From Prevotella sp. (GTDB taxonomy: Bacteria > Bacteroidota > Bacteroidia > Bacteroidales > Bacteroidaceae): a stretch of 64,000 nt of DNA. Location of the stretch: NCBI GenBank assembly GCA_024695815.1, contig JAILHK010000004.1, positions 1 through 64,000 on the forward strand. The letters are read 5' to 3'. Under the pieces are notes generated by a model. It saw only the letters and a program-made list of their open reading frames with translations. It did no database searches and was not told the origin of the DNA. Within the stretch, counting starts at the first letter, position 1; every line of letters starts with the position of its first letter. The translations under genes and the position numbers were made by a program. Below, one piece after another: positions 7,569 through 16,230 of this stretch.

Positions 7569-9110
7569 ATGGAAACATCTATTATGATTTTTGTTGCTGT
7601 TGCTGCGTTGGCTGCTGGCGTGGCAATAGGATATTTCATCTTTTTGAAAGTAATTAAAGGAAAGGCGCAACAGATTATTGACGCCGCTCAGAAAGATGCA
7701 GAAGTGATTAAAGAAAAGAAGTTGTTGGAGGTGAAGGAGAAGTTCCTCAACAAGAAAAGTGAACTAGAAAAAGAAGTCCAACAGCGAAATCAGCATATCC
7801 AACAGAGCGAGAACAAGCTGAAACAGAGAGAAATTTCTTTGAATCAGCGTCAGGAGGAGTTGGGACGTCGCAAGAATGAGTTGGATAACCAACAGCAACG
7901 TATTGATAACGAGAAGAGATCTCTGGCAATTAAGCATGAAGAGCTAGACAAGATGCAGCAGAAAGAGCGCGAAAAGCTCGAAGAGCTGTCAGGGCTGAGT
8001 GCAGAGGAAGCTAAAAACAGATTGGTGGAAGCCATGAAGGACGAAGCGCGTACAGATGCTGCTGCTTATGTCAACGAGATTATGGACGAGGCTAAGCTCA
8101 ATGCAAATGCTCAAGCAAAGAAGATTGTTATCCAGACCATTCAGCGTGTTGCCACCGAGACTGCAGTGGAGAACTCTGTATCGGTATTCCATATCGACAA
8201 CGACGAAGTGAAAGGTCGTATTATCGGTCGTGAGGGTCGTAACATCCGTGCACTTGAGGCAGCTTGCGGTGTTGAAATTGTTGTTGACGATACGCCCGAG
8301 GCTATCGTTATTTCAGCCTTTGATCCCGTACGTCGTGAGACCTGTCGTTTGGCACTCCACCAGTTGGTAAGTGATGGACGTATCCATCCTGCTCGTATTG
8401 AAGAGGTTGTCACCAAGGTGAAGAAACAATTGGATAATGAGATTATCGAAACAGGTAAGCGTACAGCCATTGACTTGGGTATCCACGGATTGCATCCCGA
8501 GTTGGTTCGTATTATCGGTAAGATGAAGTACCGTTCTAGTTACGGTCAGAACTTGCTGCAGCATGCCCGCGAGACTGCCAATCTTTGTGCTGTCATGGCA
8601 TCTGAACTTGGATTGAATCCTAAGAAAGCTAAGCGCGCCGGTCTTCTCCACGATATTGGTAAAGTGCCCGACGAGGAGAGCGAGATGCCCCACGCACTTT
8701 ATGGCGCTAAGATTGCCGAGAAGTATAAGGAGAAACCAGACATCTGCAATGCTATTGGTGCACACCACGATGAGATGGAGATGCAGACTCTGCTGGCACC
8801 TATTGTTCAGGTGTGTGATGCCATCAGTGGTGCTCGTCCAGGTGCTCGTCGTGAAATCGTAGAAGCTTACATTAAGCGTTTGAACGACCTTGAGGCTATC
8901 GCTATGAGTTATCCTGGTGTTACCAAGACATACGCTATCCAGGCTGGTCGTGAGTTGCGCGTAATCGTCGGTGCAGACAAGATGGACGATGCTGAGACTG
9001 AGGCATTGAGTGGCGAGATTGCTACAAAGATTCAGAACGAGATGACCTATCCAGGTCAGGTGAAGATTACTGTTATCCGTGAGACCCGTTCTGTTGCTTA
9101 CGCAAAGTAA
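7569..9110 (+). CDS. rny: Ribonuclease Y
   Basis: RNase Y is a membrane-anchored endoribonuclease that starts mRNA decay. The 513-residue protein has the full family layout: one N-terminal membrane helix (about 5-27), a long charged coiled coil (about 35-185), a KH RNA-binding domain with [15 protein letters not shown] (about 215-230), and an HD domain with the metal ligands H361-D362 in LLHDIGK and a second histidine pair in GAHHDE. Length is typical (about 510-520). It ends with [10 protein letters not shown], the usual RNase Y terminus. It follows zapA by 28 bp and is closed by a terminator at 9132-9170. Confidence 0.97.
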   Translation: METSIMIFVAVAALAAGVAIGYFIFLKVIKGKAQQIIDAAQKDAEVIKEKKLLEVKEKFLNKKSELEKEVQQRNQHIQQSENKLKQREISLNQRQEELGRRKNELDNQQQRIDNEKRSLAIKHEELDKMQQKEREKLEELSGLSAEEAKNRLVEAMKDEARTDAAAYVNEIMDEAKLNANAQAKKIVIQTIQRVATETAVENSVSVFHIDNDEVKGRIIGREGRNIRALEAACGVEIVVDDTPEAIVISAFDPVRRETCRLALHQLVSDGRIHPARIEEVVTKVKKQLDNEIIETGKRTAIDLGIHGLHPELVRIIGKMKYRSSYGQNLLQHARETANLCAVMASELGLNPKKAKRAGLLHDIGKVPDEESEMPHALYGAKIAEKYKEKPDICNAIGAHHDEMEMQTLLAPIVQVCDAISGARPGARREIVEAYIKRLNDLEAIAMSYPGVTKTYAIQAGRELRVIVGADKMDDAETEALSGEIATKIQNEMTYPGQVKITVIRETRSVAYAK

Positions 9111-9131
9111 ACTATTCATTCACTCAAATAC

Positions 9132-9170
9132 AAAGAGCCTTAAGTTTTTCGACTAAAGGCTCTTTTTTTT
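9132..9170 (+). terminator. Terminator after rny
   Basis: Stem AAAGAGCCTT (9132-9141) with AAGGCTCTTT (9156-9165), followed by a run of T to 9170. Confidence 0.9.
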
Positions 9171-9224
9171 ATGTCTATGGCATGTTTTTTGCTGATACTT
9201 TGGTAAAAAAAGGAGGATTGTATT

Positions 9225-9881
9225 ATGGCATTTATTGATTATTACAAAATCTTAGGCGTAGATAAAAACATCCCCCAAAAGGATGTGAAACGAGCCTACC
9301 TGAAGCGCGCTAAGCAGTTTCATCCAGACCTTCATCCGAATGACCCGAAGGCGAAGGCAAAGTTTCAGGCACTGAACGAGGCTTATGACGTGATAGGTGA
9401 TCCAGAGAAACGTAAAAAGTACGACCAGTATGGTGCTCAGTGGAAAGAGGCTGATGCATTTGGAGGTGGTGGTTTTGGCGGCTTCTCAGGTGCCGGCGGA
9501 CGTGGTGGTGATTCTTTCGAAGGTTTCGACTTCTCTGGTTTCTCAAAAGGTCAGGGAGGATTCAGTTCGTTCTTCGATAGCCTATTTCGTGGCGGTATGG
9601 GAAATATGGGTGGTCGTGGTCACAACAGCCCTTCAGATACCCAAGCCACGGTGTCTATAGATATGTATACAGCTCTGCTTGGCGGCGATGTCATTGTGGC
9701 AACGCAAGATGGTAGAAAGTTGAAACTAAAAATAAAGCCCGGCACTCAGCCAGGCTCTAAGGTTCGTTTGCGCGGTAAGGGGACGAATGGTACAGATCTG
9801 ATTATCACGTTCAACGTGACGCTGCCTTCCAATTTGTCTCTTCGTCAGCAGGAGCTGCTCAGACAGATGCAGCAAGGATAA
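9225..9881 (+). CDS. J-domain co-chaperone, short CbpA/DnaJ type
   Basis: A 218-residue type II J-protein that would stimulate DnaK. The J domain spans about 4-70 with H33-P34-D35. A glycine/phenylalanine-rich linker follows (about 80-128, FGGGGFGGFSGAGGRGG-like), then a single C-terminal substrate-binding segment (STALLGG...GRKLKLKIKPGTQPGSKVRLRGKG, about 138-200). CbpA and DnaJ normally carry two such beta domains over about 300 residues, so the protein lacks the second and the zinc fingers. The last 23 bp overlap the 3' end of kdsB on the other strand. No hsp70, grpE or cbpM is adjacent. The client is unknown. Confidence 0.9.
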   Translation: MAFIDYYKILGVDKNIPQKDVKRAYLKRAKQFHPDLHPNDPKAKAKFQALNEAYDVIGDPEKRKKYDQYGAQWKEADAFGGGGFGGFSGAGGRGGDSFEGFDFSGFSKGQGGFSSFFDSLFRGGMGNMGGRGHNSPSDTQATVSIDMYTALLGGDVIVATQDGRKLKLKIKPGTQPGSKVRLRGKGTNGTDLIITFNVTLPSNLSLRQQELLRQMQQG

Positions 9882-10605
9882 ACTGCTCGGCTCGCTGCAA
9901 ATCTTCGGGAGTATCTATTCCGACGGTTTCTACGTCGGTTAGTCCAACCTTGATTCGATAACCATTTTGCAACCAGCGCAACTGCTCCAAGCTCTCGGCT
10001 AACTCCAGTGGGCTTTGGGGCAGTTTTGTTATTTCAGACAGTACTTCGCGACGGTAAGCATATAATCCTATATGCTTGATGAAGGGGAAGTGCTTAATCC
10101 ATTCTTTTTGTTCTTTTCCTCTGACGTAGGGTATTACACTTCGACTGAAGTACATGGCGTAGCCGTTGACGTCACAGATGATTTTGGGAGAGTTGGGATT
10201 CTCTACTGCCTCCATGCTTTCAAATGGTTTTCCCAGTGTGGCAATCTGAGTTTGTGGGTCGTCAAAAAGATGCTTGACGGTTTCCAACTGGCTCTTCTGG
10301 ATGAAAGGTTCATCACCCTGTACGTTGATGATGACATCAGCATCTGTCTTGATTTTCTGTGCGGCCTCTTCTATGCGGTCTGTTCCGCTTTTGTGGTCTG
10401 TACGTGTCATGACAGCACGACCGGCAAATTGCTCCACCGTCTTGAATATGCGTTCGTCGTCGGTAGCAACATAAGCTTCGCCTAAGACGTTGACAACTTG
10501 TTCGTAAACTCTCTGAATAACTGTTTTTCCACCCAGCATGGCGAGGGGTTTCCCAGGGAAACGGGTAGAGGCGTAGCGGGCGGGAATAATACCAATAAAT
10601 TTCAT
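9859..10605 (-). CDS. kdsB: 3-deoxy-manno-octulosonate cytidylyltransferase
   Basis: KdsB activates KDO as CMP-KDO for the inner core of lipopolysaccharide. The 248-residue protein starts MKFIGIIPARYASTRFPGKPL, with the nucleotide-binding R10-Y-x-S-x-R15-F-P-G-K, and has NVQGDEPFI, KSGTDRIEEAA and the C-terminal ESLEQLRWLQNGYRIKV block typical of the family. Length is normal. The gene is single, read from the divergent promoter at 10626-10633; its stop codon lies within the end of the J-protein gene on the opposite strand (23-bp tail overlap), which could allow antisense interference. The KDO-8-phosphate phosphatase gene kdsC is at 25503 in this window. Confidence 0.97.
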   Translation of the reverse strand: MKFIGIIPARYASTRFPGKPLAMLGGKTVIQRVYEQVVNVLGEAYVATDDERIFKTVEQFAGRAVMTRTDHKSGTDRIEEAAQKIKTDADVIINVQGDEPFIQKSQLETVKHLFDDPQTQIATLGKPFESMEAVENPNSPKIICDVNGYAMYFSRSVIPYVRGKEQKEWIKHFPFIKHIGLYAYRREVLSEITKLPQSPLELAESLEQLRWLQNGYRIKVGLTDVETVGIDTPEDLQRAEQFILAASV

Positions 10606-10625
10606 CTTTATATGTTTTTACGACG

Positions 10626-10704
10626 CAAAGATACTAAAAATTCATAATTCATAATTCATAATGAGAGATTAATTTGTAAACAACATATTTTTTTAGTAAT
10701 TTTG
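10626..10704. promoter_or_regulatory. Divergent promoter pair: kdsB (-) and MORN gene (+)
   Basis: Minus-strand TATCTTTG at 10626-10633. Plus strand: TTTG 10673-10676, 20-bp spacer, TAATTTTG 10697-10704. Between them lie three direct repeats of TTCATAA (about 10641-10661), a motif also in the cassettes at 24124 and 27644. Outer span 79 bp. Confidence 0.75.
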
Positions 10705-10726
10705 GGGCAAATAAAAGATAAAGACT

Positions 10727-11848
10727 ATGAATATACGAGATATATTGTTGACATTAGGTTTTTCTTTTTTGATGTGCCCGGTGCACGCCCAGAAAATCAC
10801 ACTTGGTTCATGTATAACAAAGGATAAAGGCGAATACAATGGTGAGATGTCTGCTGGAAAGCCAAATGGAAAAGGAAAAACCGTGTGGAAGAACGGTGAT
10901 GTTTACGAAGGAGAGTATGTAAAGGGTAAACGCGAAGGATTCGGTATTTATATCTTCCCCGATGGCGAGAAGTACGAGGGACAATGGTTGCAGGACCATC
11001 AGCATGGTCAGGGAACCTACTACTTCCAGAATAATAATAAATATGTAGGCCTATGGTATTGCGATTATCAGCAGGGACATGGTGTCATGTACTACTTTAA
11101 CGGCGATATCTACAATGGTAATTGGAAAGAGGACAAACGTGAAGGTAAAGGAAAATACACTTTTGCTAGTGGAGCCTATTACGATGGCGAATGGAGAGCC
11201 GATAAAAAGAGTGGAAGGGGATATTTCTACTGGTCGGACGGTTCTTCGTACGATGGTCAATGGCTCGACAATAAGCGCAGTGGAGAAGGAACATATAAAT
11301 ATTCAGACGGTGATGTCTATGTAGGTCAGTGGAGAAATGACGTACAGCATGGCAAAGGAATATACCGATTCCAAAATGGCGATATTTACCAGGGTGAATA
11401 TGTTCGTGGTCAGCGTACCGGTCAGGGCGTCATCAACTATGCCAATGGTGACAGATATCAAGGTCAGTTGCGCGATGGCGATAAAGAAGGTATGGGCACG
11501 GTGACTTGGAAGAATGGCGATAGCTATACAGGAGAGTGGCATGCCGACAAACCAACTGGACGTGGCAAATTGGTCACTAAGCAGGGAGATACCGTGGAAG
11601 GACAGTTTAGCAATGGCCAACCCAACGGGGAGTGTATCGGTCATCTGGCCGACGGTTCCAAATTTAAGGCCATCTTCAAAAATGGAAAGCGTAATGGCTT
11701 TTCTATTGAGGAGAAAAACGATGGAACACGCTTTGAGGGCAACTATGTAGATGGTCACAGAGAAGGCAGTTTCGTCGAGAAAGATAAGAACGGCAAGATA
11801 ACGGCAAAAGGCTCGTATGTCAACGGCCGTCGTCAGTTAGATGAATAA
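10727..11848 (+). CDS. Secreted MORN-repeat protein
   Basis: A 373-residue protein with a signal peptide (hydrophobic 5-17, cleavage probably after VHAQ near residue 22) followed by about 14 consecutive 23-residue MORN units (consensus Y-x-G-x-W/Y-x-x-x-x-x-x-G-x-G-x-x-x-x-x-x-G-D), ending with a degenerate last unit. MORN repeats form an elongated beta-sheet array that in bacteria is mostly of unknown role; some are surface or periplasmic binding modules. The gene has its own promoter and is 32 bp upstream of the YhcH-like gene, so they may share a transcript. No catalytic domain is present. Confidence 0.88.
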   Translation: MNIRDILLTLGFSFLMCPVHAQKITLGSCITKDKGEYNGEMSAGKPNGKGKTVWKNGDVYEGEYVKGKREGFGIYIFPDGEKYEGQWLQDHQHGQGTYYFQNNNKYVGLWYCDYQQGHGVMYYFNGDIYNGNWKEDKREGKGKYTFASGAYYDGEWRADKKSGRGYFYWSDGSSYDGQWLDNKRSGEGTYKYSDGDVYVGQWRNDVQHGKGIYRFQNGDIYQGEYVRGQRTGQGVINYANGDRYQGQLRDGDKEGMGTVTWKNGDSYTGEWHADKPTGRGKLVTKQGDTVEGQFSNGQPNGECIGHLADGSKFKAIFKNGKRNGFSIEEKNDGTRFEGNYVDGHREGSFVEKDKNGKITAKGSYVNGRRQLDE

Positions 11849-11880
11849 TGTTTAAAACAAACTTTAAAACTTAGACTAAT

Positions 11881-12327
11881 ATGATTATTGATACGCTTGA
11901 GAACCTGGAAAAATACGTCGCTGTTAATCCTTTGTTTAAGAAGGTTGTAGCTTTTCTTCGTGAGAACGACCTAATGACACTTGCAGAAGGTAAACATGTT
12001 ATCGATGGTGACAACTTGTTTGTGAACATTCAAGTGGCAAACAGCAAAACCCCCGATGAGGCCGTATTAGAGACCCATCGTAAGATGGTTGACATTCAAA
12101 TACCTCTTGATGGAATGGAAACTTATGGCTACACACCCTTGTGCAATCTGCCAGACGTGCCATATCAAGCAGAGAAGGATATTACGAAATATCCTGGTCA
12201 GATGGCCGATAGCTTTGTTGACTGTCAACCCGGAATGTTTGCTATCTTCTTCCCTCAGGATGGTCATGCTCCTTGTATCTCAATGGCTCCGACGATCAAA
12301 AAAGCTATTTTTAAAGTAAAAGCATAA
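11881..12327 (+). CDS. YhcH/YjgK/YiaL family protein (DUF386)
   Basis: A 148-residue cupin-fold protein of the YhcH/YjgK/YiaL family. Family landmarks are visible: HRKMVDIQIPLDGMETYGY (metal-site region, the H-R-x-x-x-D-I-Q motif), PGMFAIFFPQDGHAPCI (second part of the metal site with H) and the C-terminal IKKAIFKVK. Members are linked to sialic acid, sugar anomer or ascorbate metabolism in enterobacteria, but the reaction is not settled. Here it stands 5 bp before the glycogen branching enzyme, suggesting co-transcription and perhaps a role in handling a sugar anomer; this is inference. Confidence 0.88.
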   Translation: MIIDTLENLEKYVAVNPLFKKVVAFLRENDLMTLAEGKHVIDGDNLFVNIQVANSKTPDEAVLETHRKMVDIQIPLDGMETYGYTPLCNLPDVPYQAEKDITKYPGQMADSFVDCQPGMFAIFFPQDGHAPCISMAPTIKKAIFKVKA

Positions 12328-12331
12328 AACT

Positions 12332-14368
12332 ATGGCAACTACTAAAAAAACAACCGACGTCCAGCATATTGGCCTTGTGCAGAATGATAGTTGGCTGGAA
12401 CCTTTTGAAGACGCTATACGTGGGCGTCATGAACATGCCGTATGGAAGTTGAATCAATTGACTCGTAATGGCAAGAAGACTTTGAAGGACTTTGCATCAG
12501 GACATCTTTACTTCGGACTCCATAAATTATTAAGAGGATGGGTGTTTCGTGAGTGGGCTCCTAATGCAACCGAGATATATCTGATAGGTGACTTCAACGA
12601 TTGGAAAGAAACAGAAAAGTACAAGTTAAAACGTATCGAAGGCACCGGAAACTGGGAACTGAAATTGAAGGAGCGCGACCTGAAACACGGTCAGCTTTAT
12701 AAGATGAAGGTGAAATGGAATGGGGGAGAAGGTGAACGCATTCCTGCTTGGTGTCGTAGGGTTGTACAGGACGAAAATACCAAGATATTCTCTGCTCAGG
12801 TATGGAATCCTGCTGTTCCTTATGAGTTTAAGAAAAAGAATTTTAAACCAAAGAAATCGCCATTGCTCATCTATGAATGTCATGTGGGCATGGGACAAGA
12901 TGCAGAGAAAGTCGGTACCTATAATGAGTTCCGTGAGAACGTTCTGCCTCGTGTGGTCAATGATGGGTATAACTGCATTCAGGTAATGGCCATCCAAGAA
13001 CATCCCTACTATGGTTCTTTTGGCTATCATGTGTCATCTTTCTTCGCACCGTCGTCTCGCTTCGGTACGCCTGAAGAGTTGAAACAACTCATCGATGAAG
13101 CTCACAAGAAGGGAGTGGCTGTGATTATGGATATCGTTCATTCTCATGCTGTGAAGAACGAAATCGAAGGCTTGGGTAATCTTGCGGGCGATCCCAATCA
13201 GTATTTCTATCCTGGTGATCGCCATGAACATCCGGCGTGGGATTCTCTTTGCTTTGATTATGGCAAAGATGAAGTTCTGCATTTCCTGCTTTCAAATTGT
13301 CGCTATTGGCAGGAGGAGTACCATTTTGATGGATTCCGATTTGATGGCGTGACATCCATGCTCTACTATAGTCATGGTCTGGGAGAAGCATTTTGTGGTT
13401 ATGGCGATTATTTCAACGGACACGAAGATGATAACGCCATCTGCTACCTCACACTAGCTAATAAGCTGATACATGAGGTTAATCCCGATGCGATTACAAT
13501 TGCCGAGGAGGTTAGTGGCATGCCAGGTCTGGCTGCTAAGTTTGAGGATGGTGGCTATGGCTTTGATTATCGTATGGCGATGAACATTCCTGATTATTGG
13601 ATTAAGACTATCAAGGAACAGCCTGATGAAAACTGGAAGCCTAGCTCTATCTTCTGGGAAGTGAAAAACCGCAGACCCGATGAGAAGACTATCTCATATT
13701 GTGAGAGTCACGACCAGGCATTGGTAGGCGATAAGACCATTGTATTCCGTTTAATAGATGCCGACATGTATTGGCATTTTGCCAAGAAAGATGTCAATGG
13801 TGTTGCTGAGCGAGGTATCGCTCTTCATAAGATGATACGACTTGTGACAGCTGCAGCTATCAATGGCGGTTATCTGAACTTTATGGGTAATGAATTTGGT
13901 CATCCGGAATGGATTGACTTCCCTCGCGAAGGTAATGGTTGGAGCTACAAGTATGCTCGTCGTCAGTGGAATCTGGTTGACAATAAAGATCTCTGTTACC
14001 ACTGGTTGGGCGACTTTGACCGCGAGATGCTTCGTGTAATCAAGAGTGTTCGTAATTTCCAGGCAAAACCTGTGGTTGAGATATGGCACAACGACGGTGA
14101 TCAGGTGCTGGCTTTTATGCGTGGTGACTTGATATTTGTGTTTAACTTCTCTCCGACACAGTCGTTTACCGACTATGGTTTCCTGGTTCCAACAGGTTCC
14201 TACGATGTTGTGTTGAATACAGACGCTCCAGCATTTGGTGGTCATGGGTTTGCCGATGATTCTGTGACACATTTCACAAACTATGATCCACTTTATGTGA
14301 AGGATCATAAAGAGTGGTTGAAACTATATATTCCTGCACGTTCTGCAGTAGTCTTGAAGAAAAACTAA
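12332..14368 (+). CDS. glgB: 1,4-alpha-glucan branching enzyme
   Basis: A 678-residue GH13 enzyme of the eukaryote-like branching type (GH13_8), which adds alpha-1,6 branches to glycogen. It has an N-terminal CBM48 domain (FREWAPNATEIYLIGDFNDW, about 68-88), the catalytic barrel with FRFDG (nucleophile D338), AEEVSG (acid/base E392) and ESHDQ (about H460-D461), DIVHSHA, and a C-terminal beta domain (LIFVFNFSPTQSF). Animal and fungal enzymes have the same order and length. It follows the YhcH-like gene by 5 bp, and its stop overlaps the start of the next gene in TAATG. No glycogen synthase or phosphorylase is nearby, so the rest of the pathway is elsewhere. Confidence 0.96.
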   Translation: MATTKKTTDVQHIGLVQNDSWLEPFEDAIRGRHEHAVWKLNQLTRNGKKTLKDFASGHLYFGLHKLLRGWVFREWAPNATEIYLIGDFNDWKETEKYKLKRIEGTGNWELKLKERDLKHGQLYKMKVKWNGGEGERIPAWCRRVVQDENTKIFSAQVWNPAVPYEFKKKNFKPKKSPLLIYECHVGMGQDAEKVGTYNEFRENVLPRVVNDGYNCIQVMAIQEHPYYGSFGYHVSSFFAPSSRFGTPEELKQLIDEAHKKGVAVIMDIVHSHAVKNEIEGLGNLAGDPNQYFYPGDRHEHPAWDSLCFDYGKDEVLHFLLSNCRYWQEEYHFDGFRFDGVTSMLYYSHGLGEAFCGYGDYFNGHEDDNAICYLTLANKLIHEVNPDAITIAEEVSGMPGLAAKFEDGGYGFDYRMAMNIPDYWIKTIKEQPDENWKPSSIFWEVKNRRPDEKTISYCESHDQALVGDKTIVFRLIDADMYWHFAKKDVNGVAERGIALHKMIRLVTAAAINGGYLNFMGNEFGHPEWIDFPREGNGWSYKYARRQWNLVDNKDLCYHWLGDFDREMLRVIKSVRNFQAKPVVEIWHNDGDQVLAFMRGDLIFVFNFSPTQSFTDYGFLVPTGSYDVVLNTDAPAFGGHGFADDSVTHFTNYDPLYVKDHKEWLKLYIPARSAVVLKKN

Positions 14369-15531
14369 TGAGAAGAGGTTATTCTGATCATAAGAACGGC
14401 ACGACCACTGTCAAGGTGGTCTGTGCCGTCTGTTTTTGGCTATTCTCGCTTGTTTGGCTCTATGCCTTCCAAGCAGATGTGTTAGCTGTTTCTCAGCATA
14501 TATTAAGTGATGGGGCGACGCATTATAATCGTTCGCTTGGTGCCATCTTCATCACCTTGGCATTATACCTGCTGCAGTTGGTAGTATCTTTGATTCTCCG
14601 ACAGTCTAAGCGGTCGTATGCGTTGACCTACCTGCCATCGATGTTGCTTCTAGCCCTCGTTTCCGACTTTAACTTTGATAGTGACTTACACTATTCGTTG
14701 GGAAGTTGGAAGTGGATTATTCCGTTGGTACTTACCTTATGGGGAGTATGTGTATGGGTTTCTAAACAGATGCTTTCTTTTGATAATCACAACAACGTGA
14801 GTAATGTTTATTTCTCACGAGATGTATGGCAGAATGTTCTCTTACAGCTTGTGATGGTGCTGTTTGTGACTTTTAGCACTAATACAAATGCAGTGTTACA
14901 TTTTCAGGCTCATGCTGAAACCTCGTTGTTGCATGGGGACGGCGATGAGGCACTACATGTGGGTGCTAAGTCGTTGGAAACCAATGCCAGTCTGACCATG
15001 TTACGAGCATTCGCTCTTTCCAGAAAAGGTGAGATGGGGGAGCACTTATTTGAATATGAACTGGAAGGGAAGAGTACCGATTTGTTGCCATTAAAGGATA
15101 GCCGGAGTCGTCTGTTGCTGTTGCCGGCCGATACTATTTATAAGCATCTTGGCGGTAGACCCAAGCGTCCTATTAATGTGTGGCAGTACTTGAACGCCAT
15201 CGAACGCGACTCATTTGCTACAAAAGCCGTGGCCGACTATGTGTTGTGTGGCTTCTTGATGGATAAGAACTTAAAGGCGTTTGTACATGCTTTGCCTCGC
15301 TATTACGAGATTTCGGATTCTGTTAGCCTGCCTCGTCACTATCAGGAAGCTTTGGTGATGTATCGCTCTAACCAAGGCGATACCATCGTTGCGCATCGGG
15401 ATTCGGTGGTGTATGAGCAATGGACAGCCATACGCGATTTGAAGAAGCAATTCCCCAAAGTGTCGGAACGACGTGTGCGCGCATTAGAAAACTATCGCGG
15501 TTCTTACTTCTATTATTACCTTTATAAGTAG
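14368..15531 (+). CDS. Multi-pass membrane protein, DUF6057-like
   Basis: A 387-residue inner-membrane protein of unknown function. Five likely membrane helices lie in the first 190 residues (for example WLFSLVWLYAFQADVLAV, IFITLALYLLQLVVSLIL, WIIPLVLTLWGVCVWV, NVLLQLVMVLFVTFS), followed by a soluble, helix-repeat-like C-terminal half (SLLHGDGDEALHVGAKSLE..., TPR-like) ending ENYRGSYFYYYLYK. The features recall Bacteroidetes DUF6057 proteins, though this one seems shorter than those I remember. The ATG overlaps the glgB stop (TAATG), which indicates translational coupling; an in-frame upstream start at 14314 inside glgB is rejected. A bidirectional terminator follows at 15562-15592. Confidence 0.7.
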   Translation: MRRGYSDHKNGTTTVKVVCAVCFWLFSLVWLYAFQADVLAVSQHILSDGATHYNRSLGAIFITLALYLLQLVVSLILRQSKRSYALTYLPSMLLLALVSDFNFDSDLHYSLGSWKWIIPLVLTLWGVCVWVSKQMLSFDNHNNVSNVYFSRDVWQNVLLQLVMVLFVTFSTNTNAVLHFQAHAETSLLHGDGDEALHVGAKSLETNASLTMLRAFALSRKGEMGEHLFEYELEGKSTDLLPLKDSRSRLLLLPADTIYKHLGGRPKRPINVWQYLNAIERDSFATKAVADYVLCGFLMDKNLKAFVHALPRYYEISDSVSLPRHYQEALVMYRSNQGDTIVAHRDSVVYEQWTAIRDLKKQFPKVSERRVRALENYRGSYFYYYLYK

Positions 15532-15561
15532 GAACAATCTGACAATGCCAAATAAAAGAAA

Positions 15562-15592
15562 AAAGGCTGGTTCATGTTGTGAGCCAGCCTTT
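15562..15592. terminator. Bidirectional terminator
   Basis: Stem AAAGGCTGGTTCA (15562-15574) with TGAGCCAGCCTTT (15580-15592), one G-U pair. A-rich bases to the left make a T tract for the minus-strand biotin-carrier gene, T-rich bases to the right serve the plus strand. Confidence 0.85.
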
Positions 15593-15612
15593 CTTCTATG
15601 ATAGGTCGAATC

Positions 15613-16047
15613 TTACTCAATAACAATAAGCGCGTCGTCTTCCATAACGCTTTCGCCAACCTTTACGCAGATGGCGGTTACGGTACCTGCTTTTTCTGCT
15701 GTCAGGTTGTTTGCCATCTTCATAGCTTCGAGAACAACAACGGTGTCGCCTACAGCAACCTGGTCACCAACGGCAACCTTGATGTCTGTGATTACACCGG
15801 GCAGGGGAGCTTTCACAGCGTTGTTCTTGTTAACGGCTTTGCTGGTAGCTTCGCCACCTTCTGCGGGTGCAGAAGTAGCTGCTGCGGGCTTGCCGAGTAC
15901 AGGCTTTTTCTTCTCAGGTTCAGCCTGTTTCTCAAGTTCAACTTTGTATTCTTCGCCGTTTACTGTAACACATACGAGGTTGTCCTCGATGTCGCCTACA
16001 GCAACTTCATACTTTGTACCGTTGATGGTATACTTATATTCTTTCAT
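15613..16047 (-). CDS. mmdC: Biotin carboxyl carrier subunit of methylmalonyl-CoA decarboxylase/acyl-CoA carboxylase
   Basis: A 144-residue biotin carrier. A short N-terminal domain (1-40) is followed by an Ala/Pro/Lys linker (41-75) and a biotinyl domain (76-144) with the biotin-accepting K110 in EAMKM and the flanking PLPGVI and KVGESV turns. It carries CO2 between the carboxyltransferase encoded just upstream and, in the complete sodium-pumping enzyme, a membrane beta subunit. It is the last gene of the operon mce, carboxyltransferase, small protein, carrier: the terminator at 15562-15592 lies 20 bp after it. No beta subunit (OadB/MmdB) follows, as would be usual in relatives. Confidence 0.93.
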   Translation of the reverse strand: MKEYKYTINGTKYEVAVGDIEDNLVCVTVNGEEYKVELEKQAEPEKKKPVLGKPAAATSAPAEGGEATSKAVNKNNAVKAPLPGVITDIKVAVGDQVAVGDTVVVLEAMKMANNLTAEKAGTVTAICVKVGESVMEDDALIVIE

Positions 16048-16065
16048 CTTTGTTTGATTCTTGAT

Positions 16066-16218
16066 TTAGGGATGTGCTGTCATTGTCTGTGCATAACCAT
16101 TCCACTGTGTGGGACGCTCAGCAATTGTGATGATTCCTGGCTCTACGTCGTGGACATTATTGCCAAGGTGCTCGTGGAGAGCAAGTGCAATAGCAGCATA
16201 AACTTCATTCGTCTTCAT
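16066..16218 (-). CDS. 50-residue OadG-like tail protein
   Basis: A short frame too small for most gene finders fills the 180-bp space between the carboxyltransferase and biotin-carrier genes: ATG 16218, stop 16066-16068, 50 residues starting MKTNEVYAAIALALHEHLG with GIITI near the middle and a tryptophan near 39. This resembles, from memory, the soluble C-terminal tail of the gamma subunit (OadG) of Bacteroidetes decarboxylases, which has an AIA(V/M)ALHxYF...VHDxExxxITI pattern. The membrane anchor of OadG is missing. It starts 12 bp after the carboxyltransferase stop and ends 18 bp before the next gene. A role in complex assembly is plausible but unproven. Confidence 0.75.
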   Translation of the reverse strand: MKTNEVYAAIALALHEHLGNNVHDVEPGIITIAERPTQWNGYAQTMTAHP

Positions 16219-16230
16219 ATGCAGTTCTGA

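Noticed and set aside
8313..9119. 268-codon minus-strand frame within rny
   Set aside because: Antisense to a fully conserved RNase Y gene; no independent evidence.
15598..16230. 210-codon plus-strand frame across the biotin-carrier gene
   Set aside because: Antisense shadow; starts inside a terminator region and overlaps two supported minus-strand genes.
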